A stretch of 34,730 nucleotides of DNA from FEN-1297 sp046705645 (lineage in GTDB: Bacteria; Bacteroidota; Ignavibacteria; Ignavibacteriales; Ignavibacteriaceae), in contig JBJKQE010000123.1 of assembly GCA_046705645.1 (NCBI GenBank), forward strand, positions 1 to 34,730. Reading direction: 5' to 3'. The notes beneath the pieces were generated by a model. The model worked only from the letters and a program-made list of their open reading frames with translations, did no database searches and was not told the DNA's origin. Numbering within the stretch: position 1 is the first letter of the stretch; each line of letters begins with the position of its first letter. The translations under genes and the position numbers were made by a program. This document shows, in pieces, positions 26,439 to 34,730 of this stretch.

Positions 26439-28682
26439 ATGAAATATTTATTAATTATAATCATAATTATTATTACTAATCCGCAAAAATCATTTGGAAT
26501 GAAATCCAACAAAGCATTACAATTAATTCCAATGCCATACAAAGTAGAAGAGATTAACGGAAGCTTTTATCTCTCGAAAACAACACATATCATCAGTTAT
26601 AAAGATACTCTTCAAAATTATTTTTGTTATCAATTAAAAAAATTTACCGGTTTAAATCTTGTTTCAACAAATAACCTGGTATCGGGAAATAAAATAATTA
26701 TTAAAGTGGATAACAGCCTAAATAAATCTAACAAAGAATTTTACACACTTAAAATTTCCAAAAATAAAGTAGAAATTGAAGCTCCTTATGAAGAAGGCGT
26801 ATTCAGAGGAATGCAGACATTTTTTCAATTAATTCCAGCTTCCGTAAAATTAAAAAGAAACGGAAGTCCGGTAAAAATTTCGTGCTGTAATATTAAAGAT
26901 AAACCAAAATTTAACTGGCGCGGACTAAACCTTGATTGTGTCCGGCACTTTATGACAAAAGACTTTATTAAAAGATATATAGACATTTTAGCATATTATA
27001 AATTCAATGTATTGCATTTACATCTTACAGATGATCAGGGCTGGAGAATTCAAATTAAAAAATATCCCAAGCTAACCGAAATCGGGGCCTGGCGTAAAGA
27101 AGCCAACGGTTCCATATACGGCGGTTATTATACGCAAAAAGATATTAAAGAAATTGTAGCATATGCAAAGAGCCGTTTTTTAACGGTCGTTCCCGAAATA
27201 GAAATGCCCGGGCACTGTACCGCTGCTCTAGCAGCTTATCCGCAATATTCTTGTACCGGCGGTCCTTTTGAAGTAGCAAATACTTGGGGAGTATTTAAAG
27301 ATATATACTGCACGGCAAATGATTCAACTTTTGTTTTTCTTGAAAATATACTTGACGAGGTAATTAAATTATTTCCGGGCAAATATATACATATCGGCGG
27401 AGATGAAGTTCCGAAAGACAGATGGAAAGAATCGAAGAGCTGCCAGGAATTAATAAAAAAATTAGGATTAAAAAATGAAGAAGGACTTCAAAGTTATTTT
27501 ATAAAACGGATATCCGAGTTCCTCAATTCAAAAGGTAAACAAGTAATCGGCTGGGATGAGATTCTCCAAGGCGGTTTGGCACCAAATGCCATAGTAGAAT
27601 CTTGGCAGGGCACGCAAGGAGCTGAAGAAGCGGCAAATTTAGGACATTACGTAATTTGTTCGCCGGCCGCTTATACATATTTTAATTCAAGCACCGAAGA
27701 TCTTGATTTAAGAGTAGCATATTCATTTAATCCCATCCCGAAAGATCTTCCGCAAATTGAAAGGAAATATATTTTAGGCAGTGAAGCAAGTTTATGGTCG
27801 GAACGCGCACCGCAAGATAAAGTTGATTATCAATTATTTCCACGACTGCTTGCTTTGTCGGAAGTACTCTGGACTGATCCCAAAAATAAAAATTACGATG
27901 CCTTCCACGACCGAGTAGAAAAAGCCTATAACGATATGACTGCACTTGGTATTAAATATGGTCCGGAAACTAAAGCTATTACCTTTTCAACTTCATATAA
28001 TAAGACGAAAAAAGAATTTACTGTTGATATTATTTCCGGTCAAAAGGACTTGTCAATACGTTATACAAAAAACGGAAGTGAACCTGATTCTGCTTCAACA
28101 TTATATACAAAACCTATTAAAATCGATAGTACAATACAGTTAAAGATAGCCGCATTTCGAGGTGATTACTATGTAGGTAAGAAAATAAATTTGTCCTTTG
28201 ATTTTGATAAAGAATTAAACTCTGATATTATATTGATAAACAAATATAGTGAAAGATATAGAGCCGGCGGTGCTGATGCTTTAATAGATGGAATCAGAGG
28301 TACAAATAATTTTCACGACGGTTTATGGCAGGGATATGACGGTGAGGATTTTGACGGAATAATTGATCTGCGTAAAGTTGAAAATATATCGAAAGTAGTT
28401 CCAAGATTTATGCTTGATTCGAATTCTTGGATCTTCCTTCCGGTCAAAGTTGAGATATCCTTGTCTAAAGACGGTATAAATTATTTCGATTTGAAAACCA
28501 TCATGAATAATATACCGCAAAAGAATTCCGATATTATACTTAAAGATTATACTGCAGAATATAATAATGTAGAGGCACGATATATAAAGGTAAAAGCAAT
28601 AAGCATAAAAAAATGTCCTCCATGGCATCCCGGCGCAGGACAAAACGCATGGCTATTTATTGATGAAATTGAAGTTGAATAA
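26439..28682 (+). CDS. GH20 beta-N-acetylhexosaminidase with chitobiase-C-like and discoidin-like modules
   Basis: 747 residues. An Ile-rich signal sequence (~1-20) leads to the GH20b-like N-domain (~25-150) and the catalytic barrel (~155-510). Landmarks: FNWRGLNLDCVRHF, NVLHLHLTDDQGWRI, VVPEIEMPGHCTAAL, and YIHIGGDEVPKDRW, where Asp322-Glu323 are the substrate-assisted catalytic pair, then VIGWDEILQGG and VESWQGT. A chitobiase-C-like strand domain (~530-585, IRYTKNGSEPDSASTLYTKP) and a discoidin/F5-8C-like module (~597-747, ending CPPWHPGAGQNAWLFIDEIE) follow, as in GH92. The enzyme should remove terminal beta-GlcNAc or GalNAc, for example the antennal GlcNAc of complex N-glycans, in the periplasm or at the surface. 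First gene of the rightward operon; weak or no Shine-Dalgarno. Confidence 0.95.
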   Translation: MKYLLIIIIIIITNPQKSFGMKSNKALQLIPMPYKVEEINGSFYLSKTTHIISYKDTLQNYFCYQLKKFTGLNLVSTNNLVSGNKIIIKVDNSLNKSNKEFYTLKISKNKVEIEAPYEEGVFRGMQTFFQLIPASVKLKRNGSPVKISCCNIKDKPKFNWRGLNLDCVRHFMTKDFIKRYIDILAYYKFNVLHLHLTDDQGWRIQIKKYPKLTEIGAWRKEANGSIYGGYYTQKDIKEIVAYAKSRFLTVVPEIEMPGHCTAALAAYPQYSCTGGPFEVANTWGVFKDIYCTANDSTFVFLENILDEVIKLFPGKYIHIGGDEVPKDRWKESKSCQELIKKLGLKNEEGLQSYFIKRISEFLNSKGKQVIGWDEILQGGLAPNAIVESWQGTQGAEEAANLGHYVICSPAAYTYFNSSTEDLDLRVAYSFNPIPKDLPQIERKYILGSEASLWSERAPQDKVDYQLFPRLLALSEVLWTDPKNKNYDAFHDRVEKAYNDMTALGIKYGPETKAITFSTSYNKTKKEFTVDIISGQKDLSIRYTKNGSEPDSASTLYTKPIKIDSTIQLKIAAFRGDYYVGKKINLSFDFDKELNSDIILINKYSERYRAGGADALIDGIRGTNNFHDGLWQGYDGEDFDGIIDLRKVENISKVVPRFMLDSNSWIFLPVKVEISLSKDGINYFDLKTIMNNIPQKNSDIILKDYTAEYNNVEARYIKVKAISIKKCPPWHPGAGQNAWLFIDEIEVE

Positions 28683-28846
28683 AAAATAATATTCGAAATG
28701 AATCTCTTGTATATGAAAAGTTAAGGAGCAGGCTTTGAATTCACCAAGCAATAATGACAAGGACAATCACGTAATTTTATAGAATTACTAATAACAATTT
28801 AGTTGATTATATTCTATCTGATATTAATGTAAAAGAAACATAATTG

Positions 28847-28851
28847 AAGGA
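28847..28851 (+). promoter_or_regulatory. ribosome binding site AAGGA of GH38
   Basis: AAGGA then four bases then ATG (28856). It favours the ATG over the in-frame TTG at 28844, which would overlap the site itself. Confidence 0.65.
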
Positions 28852-28855
28852 TAAA

Positions 28856-31800
28856 ATGAAAAAGTCAAAGTTATTACTACTTGCGTTTTACGCAATATCA
28901 TTTAGCGGATTATTGGTTAATGCTCAAACTACATGGATAAACGGTTTTAACAGCAGGCTTGCCGGAGAAAATCTTGATTACCACTCCTGCCATCCCGATG
29001 CGAATTTAGCTTTACTCATTAGATGTTTGAATGATAAGGATTATATTGAATGGAAAACTGATTCGGTTCCGCTGAAAAGTGAAAATAAATTTGTCAGCTT
29101 TGCCTGGATTGCAGGTTATTCCATAGGAACTTCGACTGCCCCTCATACATTCTATCTTTACTTAAACGACAATTTTAAGTTTGAATTCACAACCAAACCT
29201 CATCAGCTTCAAAAAGACTGGCAGATAACCTCTAAAGACGGTTCAGAACTTTATTTTAAATTTATTAAGGTAGATGCTGTTGACGACTTTTTCGGTTATA
29301 TGATTTTAACAATACCCAAAACATTATTAAACGGAAATGTATTTGCCAGAATTAAAGTTAAAGGCGATGCAACTAATAGTAAAGACTGGTACATGACCAT
29401 GCAATATCCCCTGATCCCTAAAATTAGAATTTCTCCTGAAAGAATTGTTTCAAAAAATTCCGCGGGACAGCTGATGCAGAGAGTAAAAGTATCAATCGAC
29501 CATTTTGATTCGCCCAAACCCGTATCAATCATCTCCAGTGGTAAAGAAATTCTATCATCAGAATTAAAGCTCGGGATGAATAATTATTTTTTAAATTTTG
29601 CCGCTCCGAAATCTCCAAAAGAAATTAAGCTAAAAATAAACATTAACGGGAAAAAAAGATCGTTCAGAACAGTTATGAAACCGGCTAAAATAATTACATT
29701 TTATTTAATCCCTCATGCTCATGTAGATATCGGTTACACCGATTTGCAGCCTTATGTTGAAAAGAAGCACTGGAATAATTATGATAAAGCAATTGAATTA
29801 TCAAAAGAGTCGGCAAACCTTGGCAAAGATGCAACATTTAAGTGGAATGTTGAAGCTCTGTGGGCGGTTAATGGTTATTTGAAAAAATTCCCCGAAAAAC
29901 GCGAAAAATTTTTTGATGCCGTAAGAAAAGGCTGGATAGGACTGGATGCCGATTATGGAAATGTCCTGACCGGTCTTTGCCGGCCGGAAGAATTGTACCA
30001 TCTGGTTGAATATTCTAATGAGCTTGAGAAAAAAATAGGAATTAAAATCGAAAGTTCAATGATATCCGATGTACCCGGTTATACTTGGGGAATTGTTCAG
30101 GCTTTTGCAGACAACGGAATAAAATATTTTTCCGTAGGACCGAATTCTTTTGACCGCATCGGGTATACACTTAAAACATGGGGTGACAAACCTTTTTATT
30201 GGAAGTCTCAAAGCGGAAAGAAAAAAATTCTAGTTTGGGTTGCGGGAAAAGGATATTCCTGGTTCCATCAATGGAGATTGACCCGCGATGATTTTTCTCC
30301 TATTGCCAAATATCTTGATGAACTTGCTGAAGAAAATTACCCTTATGATATGGTTCATTTAAGATACAATATTGGCGGTGATAACGGATTCCCCGACTCA
30401 TCGCTATCCATGTTTGTAAAACAATGGAACGATTCACACATAACACCAAAATTCAAAATTGCTACCAATGATGAAATGTTCAAAGACTTTGAGGCAAAGT
30501 ATGCTAAAGTAATTCCGACTTATTCCGGTGACTTCACTCCTTACTGGGAAGACGGAGCAGCATCCACAGCAAAGGAAACTGCGATGAATAGAAATACCGC
30601 GGAATTATTAACTCAATTGGAGATTATGCATACGCTTTTTAACCGAAGCAATTATCCTCAGAAGGAATTTGAAGAGGCTTGGAGATACGTTCTGCTTTTT
30701 TCAGAACATACATGGGGTGCATGGAACAGCATTTCGGATCCGGAATCAAAATCCGTGATTGAACAATGGGAAATAAAAAAATCTTATGCAGTTAGGGCTG
30801 ATAGTTTGGCACATGATCTTTTAAACAAGCTGACATACAAAGACGGAAAGGCTCCCGATCATTTTTATGTTTTTAATTCATCATCATGGAGTAGAAGCGA
30901 TATCGTTCTTCTGCCTGCATCTGTTTTCCCTTCGAGCATCTGCTTAACCGATATTAATGGGACTACAATTCCCGTTCAAAGATTATCTACAGGCAATTAT
31001 GTATTTACAGCAAAAGATATACCTGGTTTAGGCTTCAAAGAATACAAGCTAATTGAATGCAATAATCAAAGAGAAAATAGTTCTCCGTTAGTCGGTAATA
31101 CAATGTCGAACAATTTCTATAAATTATCATTTAACAAAAAAACTTTTGCAATCAAAAATCTAATTAGAACAGGAGATGATTTTAATTATGTAAGTTCAGC
31201 TGACATTTACAAGCTGAATCAATTTATTCATACAGGCCAAAACGCAGCAGACCCGGTTACGAATAATAATTCCAAACTAATTAGTTATGAAAATGGACCG
31301 GTTTTAAAATCAATTACATTAAAATCCAGCGCTGCCGGCTGCAAAGAACTTTTACAAAAGATAGTTTTGTTTAATGATTTGGATAAAATCGAATTAGTAA
31401 ATACAGTCGATAAAACCAAAGATTATAATAAAGAAAGTATTCGTTTTGCTTTTCCGATGAATATATCGAACCCTGTTTCAAGAATAAATATTGCATGGTC
31501 GGTAATTAGACCTGAAAAAGACCAGCTTCCGGGTTCAAATAAAAATTATTTTACTGCACAGCGATGGGTTGATGTTTCCAATAATATGAAAGGATTAACA
31601 ATCTCGAGCGTAGATGCCCCGTTATTCGAATTCGGCGGAATGAATGCTGAAGAATGGATGTCATCACCGGATAAAGATTGGGCATGGAAAACGGCATCGT
31701 CATCACTTTGTTATTCGTGGGCAATGAATAATTCATGGCATACAAACTTTAAAGCTTCTCAGAAAGGCATTGTATCTTTTAGATATTTTTTAAAAGCACA

Positions 31801-32149
31801 TAATCAATTTGATTTTTTGCAGACTTACAAATTCGGAGTCGATAACTCACAGCCGCTGCTGGTGTTTTACTCGGATGCTGTCATTAAAAATTATTCACCA
31901 ATTGTAAAACTGGACTCAGCCTCTACTCTAGTTATTACGGCTTTATATGCTTCCAAGGACGGCAGAGGTGTAATGGTTAGAATTTTTAATCCCACAGGAA
32001 ATACTGGTTTTTCCAGATTAGAATTTAAAAACAATACCAATGTAAAGTGTTACCTTAGCAATGGAGATGAAGAAGAAATAAAAAAGATTAATGATAAAAT
32101 AACTTTGAGTCCGTTTGAAGTGTCTACATTAAAAATCGTAGATAATTAA
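28856..32149 (+). CDS. GH38 alpha-mannosidase, secreted
   Basis: 1097 residues from the ATG at 28856, preceded at 4 bases by AAGGA; a TTG four codons earlier is the alternative. A signal peptide (MKKSKLLLLAFYAISFSGLL...NAQ) is followed by ~250 residues of beta-rich N-terminal domain not found in short GH38 enzymes. The catalytic domain begins at LIPHAHVDIGYTD (~284-296), whose His and Asp are zinc ligands in this family. FKWNVEALWAV and SDVPGYTWG follow, where the Asp (~405) is the expected nucleophile, then SEHTWGAWN, whose His is a likely further zinc ligand. The long C-terminal beta part is normal for GH38. The family is retaining and zinc-dependent and cleaves alpha-1,2/1,3/1,6-mannose from N-glycans. 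173 bases separate it from GH20 and 18 bases from the next gene. It lacks the discoidin-like end seen in its two neighbours. Confidence 0.94.
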   Translation: MKKSKLLLLAFYAISFSGLLVNAQTTWINGFNSRLAGENLDYHSCHPDANLALLIRCLNDKDYIEWKTDSVPLKSENKFVSFAWIAGYSIGTSTAPHTFYLYLNDNFKFEFTTKPHQLQKDWQITSKDGSELYFKFIKVDAVDDFFGYMILTIPKTLLNGNVFARIKVKGDATNSKDWYMTMQYPLIPKIRISPERIVSKNSAGQLMQRVKVSIDHFDSPKPVSIISSGKEILSSELKLGMNNYFLNFAAPKSPKEIKLKININGKKRSFRTVMKPAKIITFYLIPHAHVDIGYTDLQPYVEKKHWNNYDKAIELSKESANLGKDATFKWNVEALWAVNGYLKKFPEKREKFFDAVRKGWIGLDADYGNVLTGLCRPEELYHLVEYSNELEKKIGIKIESSMISDVPGYTWGIVQAFADNGIKYFSVGPNSFDRIGYTLKTWGDKPFYWKSQSGKKKILVWVAGKGYSWFHQWRLTRDDFSPIAKYLDELAEENYPYDMVHLRYNIGGDNGFPDSSLSMFVKQWNDSHITPKFKIATNDEMFKDFEAKYAKVIPTYSGDFTPYWEDGAASTAKETAMNRNTAELLTQLEIMHTLFNRSNYPQKEFEEAWRYVLLFSEHTWGAWNSISDPESKSVIEQWEIKKSYAVRADSLAHDLLNKLTYKDGKAPDHFYVFNSSSWSRSDIVLLPASVFPSSICLTDINGTTIPVQRLSTGNYVFTAKDIPGLGFKEYKLIECNNQRENSSPLVGNTMSNNFYKLSFNKKTFAIKNLIRTGDDFNYVSSADIYKLNQFIHTGQNAADPVTNNNSKLISYENGPVLKSITLKSSAAGCKELLQKIVLFNDLDKIELVNTVDKTKDYNKESIRFAFPMNISNPVSRINIAWSVIRPEKDQLPGSNKNYFTAQRWVDVSNNMKGLTISSVDAPLFEFGGMNAEEWMSSPDKDWAWKTASSSLCYSWAMNNSWHTNFKASQKGIVSFRYFLKAHNQFDFLQTYKFGVDNSQPLLVFYSDAVIKNYSPIVKLDSASTLVITALYASKDGRGVMVRIFNPTGNTGFSRLEFKNNTNVKCYLSNGDEEEIKKINDKITLSPFEVSTLKIVDN

Positions 32150-32167
32150 TTAAATGGAATCAACCCG

Positions 32168-34435
32168 ATGAAAAGAATAATTCTACTTATCATTTTGAAT
32201 TTCTGCGCTGTAATTTTCGCACAAACGGATAAAATTCATTTAGTTTCAAATAACAAAAGTGATTATAGAATTATAGTCTCAAGTTCCGCTTTAATTTGGG
32301 ATTCTACGGCAGCATCTGAACTTCAAAAATATATTCAAGAAATTTCGGATGTGAAAATTCCGATAACCAATGATTTATCACCTGTCTTTCCAAAAGAAAT
32401 TATAATAGGAAAAAACAAACATTCCGAAAATCTTGATCTAACACCTATACACAACAATGACGGATTTATTATTAAAACAAGCGGTAAAAAACTTTATTTT
32501 GCGGGAGGAGCAGGAAAAGGTACGTTATATTCAGTTTATACGTTTCTTCAGAAATATTTAAACTGCCGAATGTATTCTTCATCAGTAAAATTCATTCCCA
32601 AAGATACAAGTATTGTAATTCCTCAAATTAATGATGTTGAAAATCCAGTATTTTCTTACCGGGCTATAAATTCTTACGAATCCCAAAACGATGATTACGC
32701 ACAATGGCACATGCTGGCTGATTCAAAAGACAAAAAAATTTGGGGAATGTTTGTTCATACTTTTCAAAAACTTCTTCCCCCGGATAAGTATTTTAAAAAA
32801 CACCCAGAGTATTTCACTTTAAGAGGAAACATCCGGGTACCGGAACAGCCTTGCTTAAGCAATCCTGCGGTTTTTAAAATAATGTTAAAAGAATTAAGAA
32901 AAAGGATAAAAGAAAATCCAGGAGCAAAAATTTGGTCGGTTTCACAGAACGATAATTATTCATACTGCGAAGGCCCGGCTTGCAGCAGAATAGACAGCAT
33001 TGAAGGTTCGCCATCCGGTTCTATTATAAACTTTGTAAATAAAATTGCAGAAAGATTTCCGGATAAAATTATTTCCACTCTTGCCTACCAATACAGCAGG
33101 AAAGCACCAAAACATATCAAGCCTGCTAAGAACGTTAATATTATGCTTTGCACAATTGAATGTTACAGAACCAGGCCTATTTCTGCGGATACTTCGAGTT
33201 TAGGTTTTCTGCATGATTTAAAAGCCTGGTCAAAAATTTCTAAAAATATTTTTCTATGGAATTATGTCGTCCAGTTCACCAATTTTATAAGCCCATTCCC
33301 CAACTTCCAAGTACTTCAGCCAAACCTCCAGCTGTTCGCCAAATACAGAGTAAAGATGATATTCGAGCAAGGAACAAATCATCCTGCTTCAGAGTTTGAA
33401 GCACTGCGTTCTTATATCATATCAAAGCTGCTTTGGAATCCTTGGATAAATGTCGATTCGGTAATGAATGATTTTTTATCCGGCTACTATGGAATGGCCG
33501 GTAAATATATTAAATCTTATATCGACTTAATGCAGGCAGAGATTTTAAAATCAAATCTGAACTTAAATATCTACGGCAGCCCGGTAGACGGAATAAACAA
33601 TTATTTATCTCCGGAAAACATGGACAAGTACAACGAATTATTTGATAAGGCTGAAAAGTCAGTTGAGGAAAAACCCGACCTTCTTGAAAGAGTAAAAATA
33701 GCACGTCTTCCATTAATTTATGCTTACCTAGAACAGGCAAAGGCTTTTCGTTACGGCAATAAAGGATTATTATTAAAAAAAGATAACGGCACCTTAATTA
33801 TAAATCCGAAGATGGATTCCTTGCTTGCAATCTTAAACAAATACACAAAAAATATAAATGGAGTCTACCTAAATGAAAAAGGTCTCACTCCCTCAACTTA
33901 TATAAATAGATACAAGATAATGTTGGGCAAAAGTTTGGAAAATTCTTTAACACTTTTTAAACCGGTAAAATTTTTAACTGAGCCGAATTGGAAATATCCA
34001 GCAAATGGTGAAAAAAGTTTAACAGACGGAATTTATGGAGATGAAGATCATCATTTCAACTGGGTTGGATATGAAGGAAACAGCATGGAGGTGGTTATTG
34101 ATCTGCAAAAAGTAGAAACAATTAAAAAAGTATGTGCCGATTTTTTACAAAATTCTTTTTCGTGGATCTTTCTTCCGAAGAAATTTGAAGTTAGTTTATC
34201 TATAGATGGAAAGAATTTCAGGCATGAAGAAATTGTTAATAATACAGTCCCAATTACCAAGGAAGAGACTAAGTCGCCGGAGAATGCTTTTATAAAAAAT
34301 TTTTCATGCAAATTTAAACCGACAAAGGCAAGATATATAAAAGTAAAAGCGGTTAACATGGGTATTTGTCCTAGATGGCATCCCGGGTATCCATTCAAAG
34401 CCTGGATATTTACCGATGAAATTGTTGTTGAATAG
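32168..34435 (+). CDS. DUF4838 / GH163-like endo-beta-N-acetylglucosaminidase with discoidin-like C-terminus
   Basis: 755 residues. A signal peptide (MKRIILLIILNFCAVIFAQ) leads to an N-terminal alpha/beta domain (~40-155) of the type preceding GH67/GH20 barrels (ASELQKYIQEISDVKIPITN, FAGGAGKGTLYSVYTFLQKY). The DUF4838 catalytic-like barrel (~160-480) has FSYRAINSYESQNDDYAQWH, FVHTFQKLLPP, HPEYFTLRG, the hallmark IWSVSQNDNYSYCEGPAC (~255-272), LCTIECYR and FEQGTNHPASEFEALRSYI. DUF4838 proteins founded family GH163, whose studied Bacteroides member is an endo-beta-GlcNAcase acting on complex N-glycans; that activity here is inferred. A discoidin/F5-8C-like module (~605-755) ends CPRWHPGYPFKAWIFTDEI, like GH92 and GH20. 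Starts 18 bases after GH38, so one operon. An alpha-glucuronidase call based on the N-domain would be a mis-annotation risk. Confidence 0.85.
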   Translation: MKRIILLIILNFCAVIFAQTDKIHLVSNNKSDYRIIVSSSALIWDSTAASELQKYIQEISDVKIPITNDLSPVFPKEIIIGKNKHSENLDLTPIHNNDGFIIKTSGKKLYFAGGAGKGTLYSVYTFLQKYLNCRMYSSSVKFIPKDTSIVIPQINDVENPVFSYRAINSYESQNDDYAQWHMLADSKDKKIWGMFVHTFQKLLPPDKYFKKHPEYFTLRGNIRVPEQPCLSNPAVFKIMLKELRKRIKENPGAKIWSVSQNDNYSYCEGPACSRIDSIEGSPSGSIINFVNKIAERFPDKIISTLAYQYSRKAPKHIKPAKNVNIMLCTIECYRTRPISADTSSLGFLHDLKAWSKISKNIFLWNYVVQFTNFISPFPNFQVLQPNLQLFAKYRVKMIFEQGTNHPASEFEALRSYIISKLLWNPWINVDSVMNDFLSGYYGMAGKYIKSYIDLMQAEILKSNLNLNIYGSPVDGINNYLSPENMDKYNELFDKAEKSVEEKPDLLERVKIARLPLIYAYLEQAKAFRYGNKGLLLKKDNGTLIINPKMDSLLAILNKYTKNINGVYLNEKGLTPSTYINRYKIMLGKSLENSLTLFKPVKFLTEPNWKYPANGEKSLTDGIYGDEDHHFNWVGYEGNSMEVVIDLQKVETIKKVCADFLQNSFSWIFLPKKFEVSLSIDGKNFRHEEIVNNTVPITKEETKSPENAFIKNFSCKFKPTKARYIKVKAVNMGICPRWHPGYPFKAWIFTDEIVVE

Positions 34436-34489
34436 AAATTTATAATTAAAACATTTAATCATTAAGAATATTATTAATTAAAATAAAAT

Positions 34490-34730
34490 ATGAGTGAAAA
34501 GGAAAAGAAAAAATCATTACACGCCGGGGCAGTTGAAATTGAAAAAGTAACAAAAGAATATTATCCTGAAACAGATCCGCTAGTTTTACAAAAACTTGAG
34601 AAGTGGCAAAACCTGAAATTCGGTTTATTAATGCATTGGGCGCCATCAAGCCAATGGGGTATAGTTGAATCATGGTCGCTTTGTTCCGAAGATGAAGAAT
34701 GGTGCAAAAGGAAGATTGAAGATTATACCG
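34490..34730 (+). CDS. GH29 alpha-L-fucosidase, 3' end cut by window
   Basis: Only the first 80 codons are present. The ATG at 34490 begins a charged, signal-free N-terminus (MSEKEKKKSLHAG), then LEKWQNLKFGLLMHWAPSSQ and WGIVESWSLCSEDEEW. The WQxxKFGxxxHWxPxSQWGIVESW stretch is the first-strand signature of GH29 fucosidases. No catalytic residue lies in the visible part. Absence of a signal peptide suggests the cytoplasm, so fucosylated fragments would have to be imported. It follows the GH163-like gene by 54 bases and extends the rightward operon beyond the window. Fucose occurs on N-glycan cores and antennae, which fits the locus. Confidence 0.85.
   Translation, partial: MSEKEKKKSLHAGAVEIEKVTKEYYPETDPLVLQKLEKWQNLKFGLLMHWAPSSQWGIVESWSLCSEDEEWCKRKIEDYT

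Noticed and set aside
28323..28643. 106-codon open frame antisense to GH20
   Set aside because: It lies wholly within a convincing GH20 module on the other strand, has a hydrophobic translation without family motifs and no ribosome site; a shadow frame.
28722..28782. Possible 15-codon leader ORF (TTG at 28735, stop TAG at 28780) with an upstream AAGGAG
   Set aside because: Too short, rare start codon, no recognisable product, and the true GH38 start has its own ribosome site. It may be a gene remnant, but nothing supports that.
28771..28788. Hairpin GTAATT/AATTAC between GH20 and GH38 as a terminator
   Set aside because: Only six AT-rich pairs and no following T-run; the genes are on one strand and probably co-transcribed.
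32168..34435. GH67-type alpha-glucuronidase
   Set aside because: Only the N-terminal domain type is shared; the central QNDNYSYCEGPAC region is the DUF4838/GH163 hallmark.
1..34730. Mobile elements, CRISPR arrays, tRNA/rRNA genes, toxin-antitoxin or defence genes
   Set aside because: No transposase, integrase, terminal inverted repeats, regularly spaced repeats or RNA gene motifs were visible on either strand.

Overview
The window is AT-rich DNA that most resembles the Ignavibacteria branch of the Bacteroidota/Chlorobi group. The best clue is the C-terminal type IX secretion (T9SS) sorting domain with the core NYPNPFNPSTTI. It occurs in three proteins (ending at 1515, 1792 and 20328), and this exact wording is very common in Ignavibacteriales. 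I saw no rRNA, tRNA, CRISPR array, insertion sequence or phage gene.

Layout. 1-1515 (+) is the 3' end of a T9SS-exported protein. A strong bidirectional hairpin terminator at 1680-1705 separates it from a long leftward series (1792-26075, all minus strand). In transcription order that series is: a Na+/solute symporter, a secreted alpha/beta-hydrolase, a GH18 endo-beta-N-acetylglucosaminidase, a GH92 alpha-mannosidase, a ROK regulator, a 421-base AT-rich gap, a GH94 phosphorylase, a GH130 mannosyl-phosphorylase, a CBM9-like secreted protein, a GH125 alpha-1,6-mannosidase, a GH3 enzyme, a 290-base gap, a TonB-dependent receptor, and a T9SS-exported beta-helix-like protein. A 363-base divergent regulatory region (26076-26438) then opens a rightward series: a GH20 hexosaminidase, a GH38 alpha-mannosidase, a DUF4838/GH163-like endo-beta-N-acetylglucosaminidase, and the start of a GH29 alpha-L-fucosidase cut by the window end.

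Reading. The enzyme set (two endo-GlcNAcases of different families, three alpha-mannosidase families, hexosaminidase, fucosidase, Man-GlcNAc phosphorylase) matches stepwise breakdown of protein N-glycans. Signal sequences suggest three compartments. Outside, the T9SS-tagged GH18 would release glycans, with the TonB receptor as a possible importer. In the periplasm, GH92, GH38, GH20, GH163-like, GH3 and the esterase would trim them. In the cytoplasm, after uptake by the symporter, GH125, GH130, GH94 and the partial GH29 (none with a signal peptide) would finish the job, with the two phosphorylases saving energy as sugar-1-phosphates. No SusD-like gene is visible, so this is not a standard Bacteroides PUL.

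Most notable points: the GH92, GH20 and GH163-like proteins all end in the same discoidin-like module (ending CPxWH...AWxFxDEIxxE); the ROK regulator lacks both the kinase aspartate and the zinc cysteines; and a perfect 17-base inverted repeat lies in the gap between the regulator and the phosphorylase operon. All substrate assignments are inferred from family membership and context.
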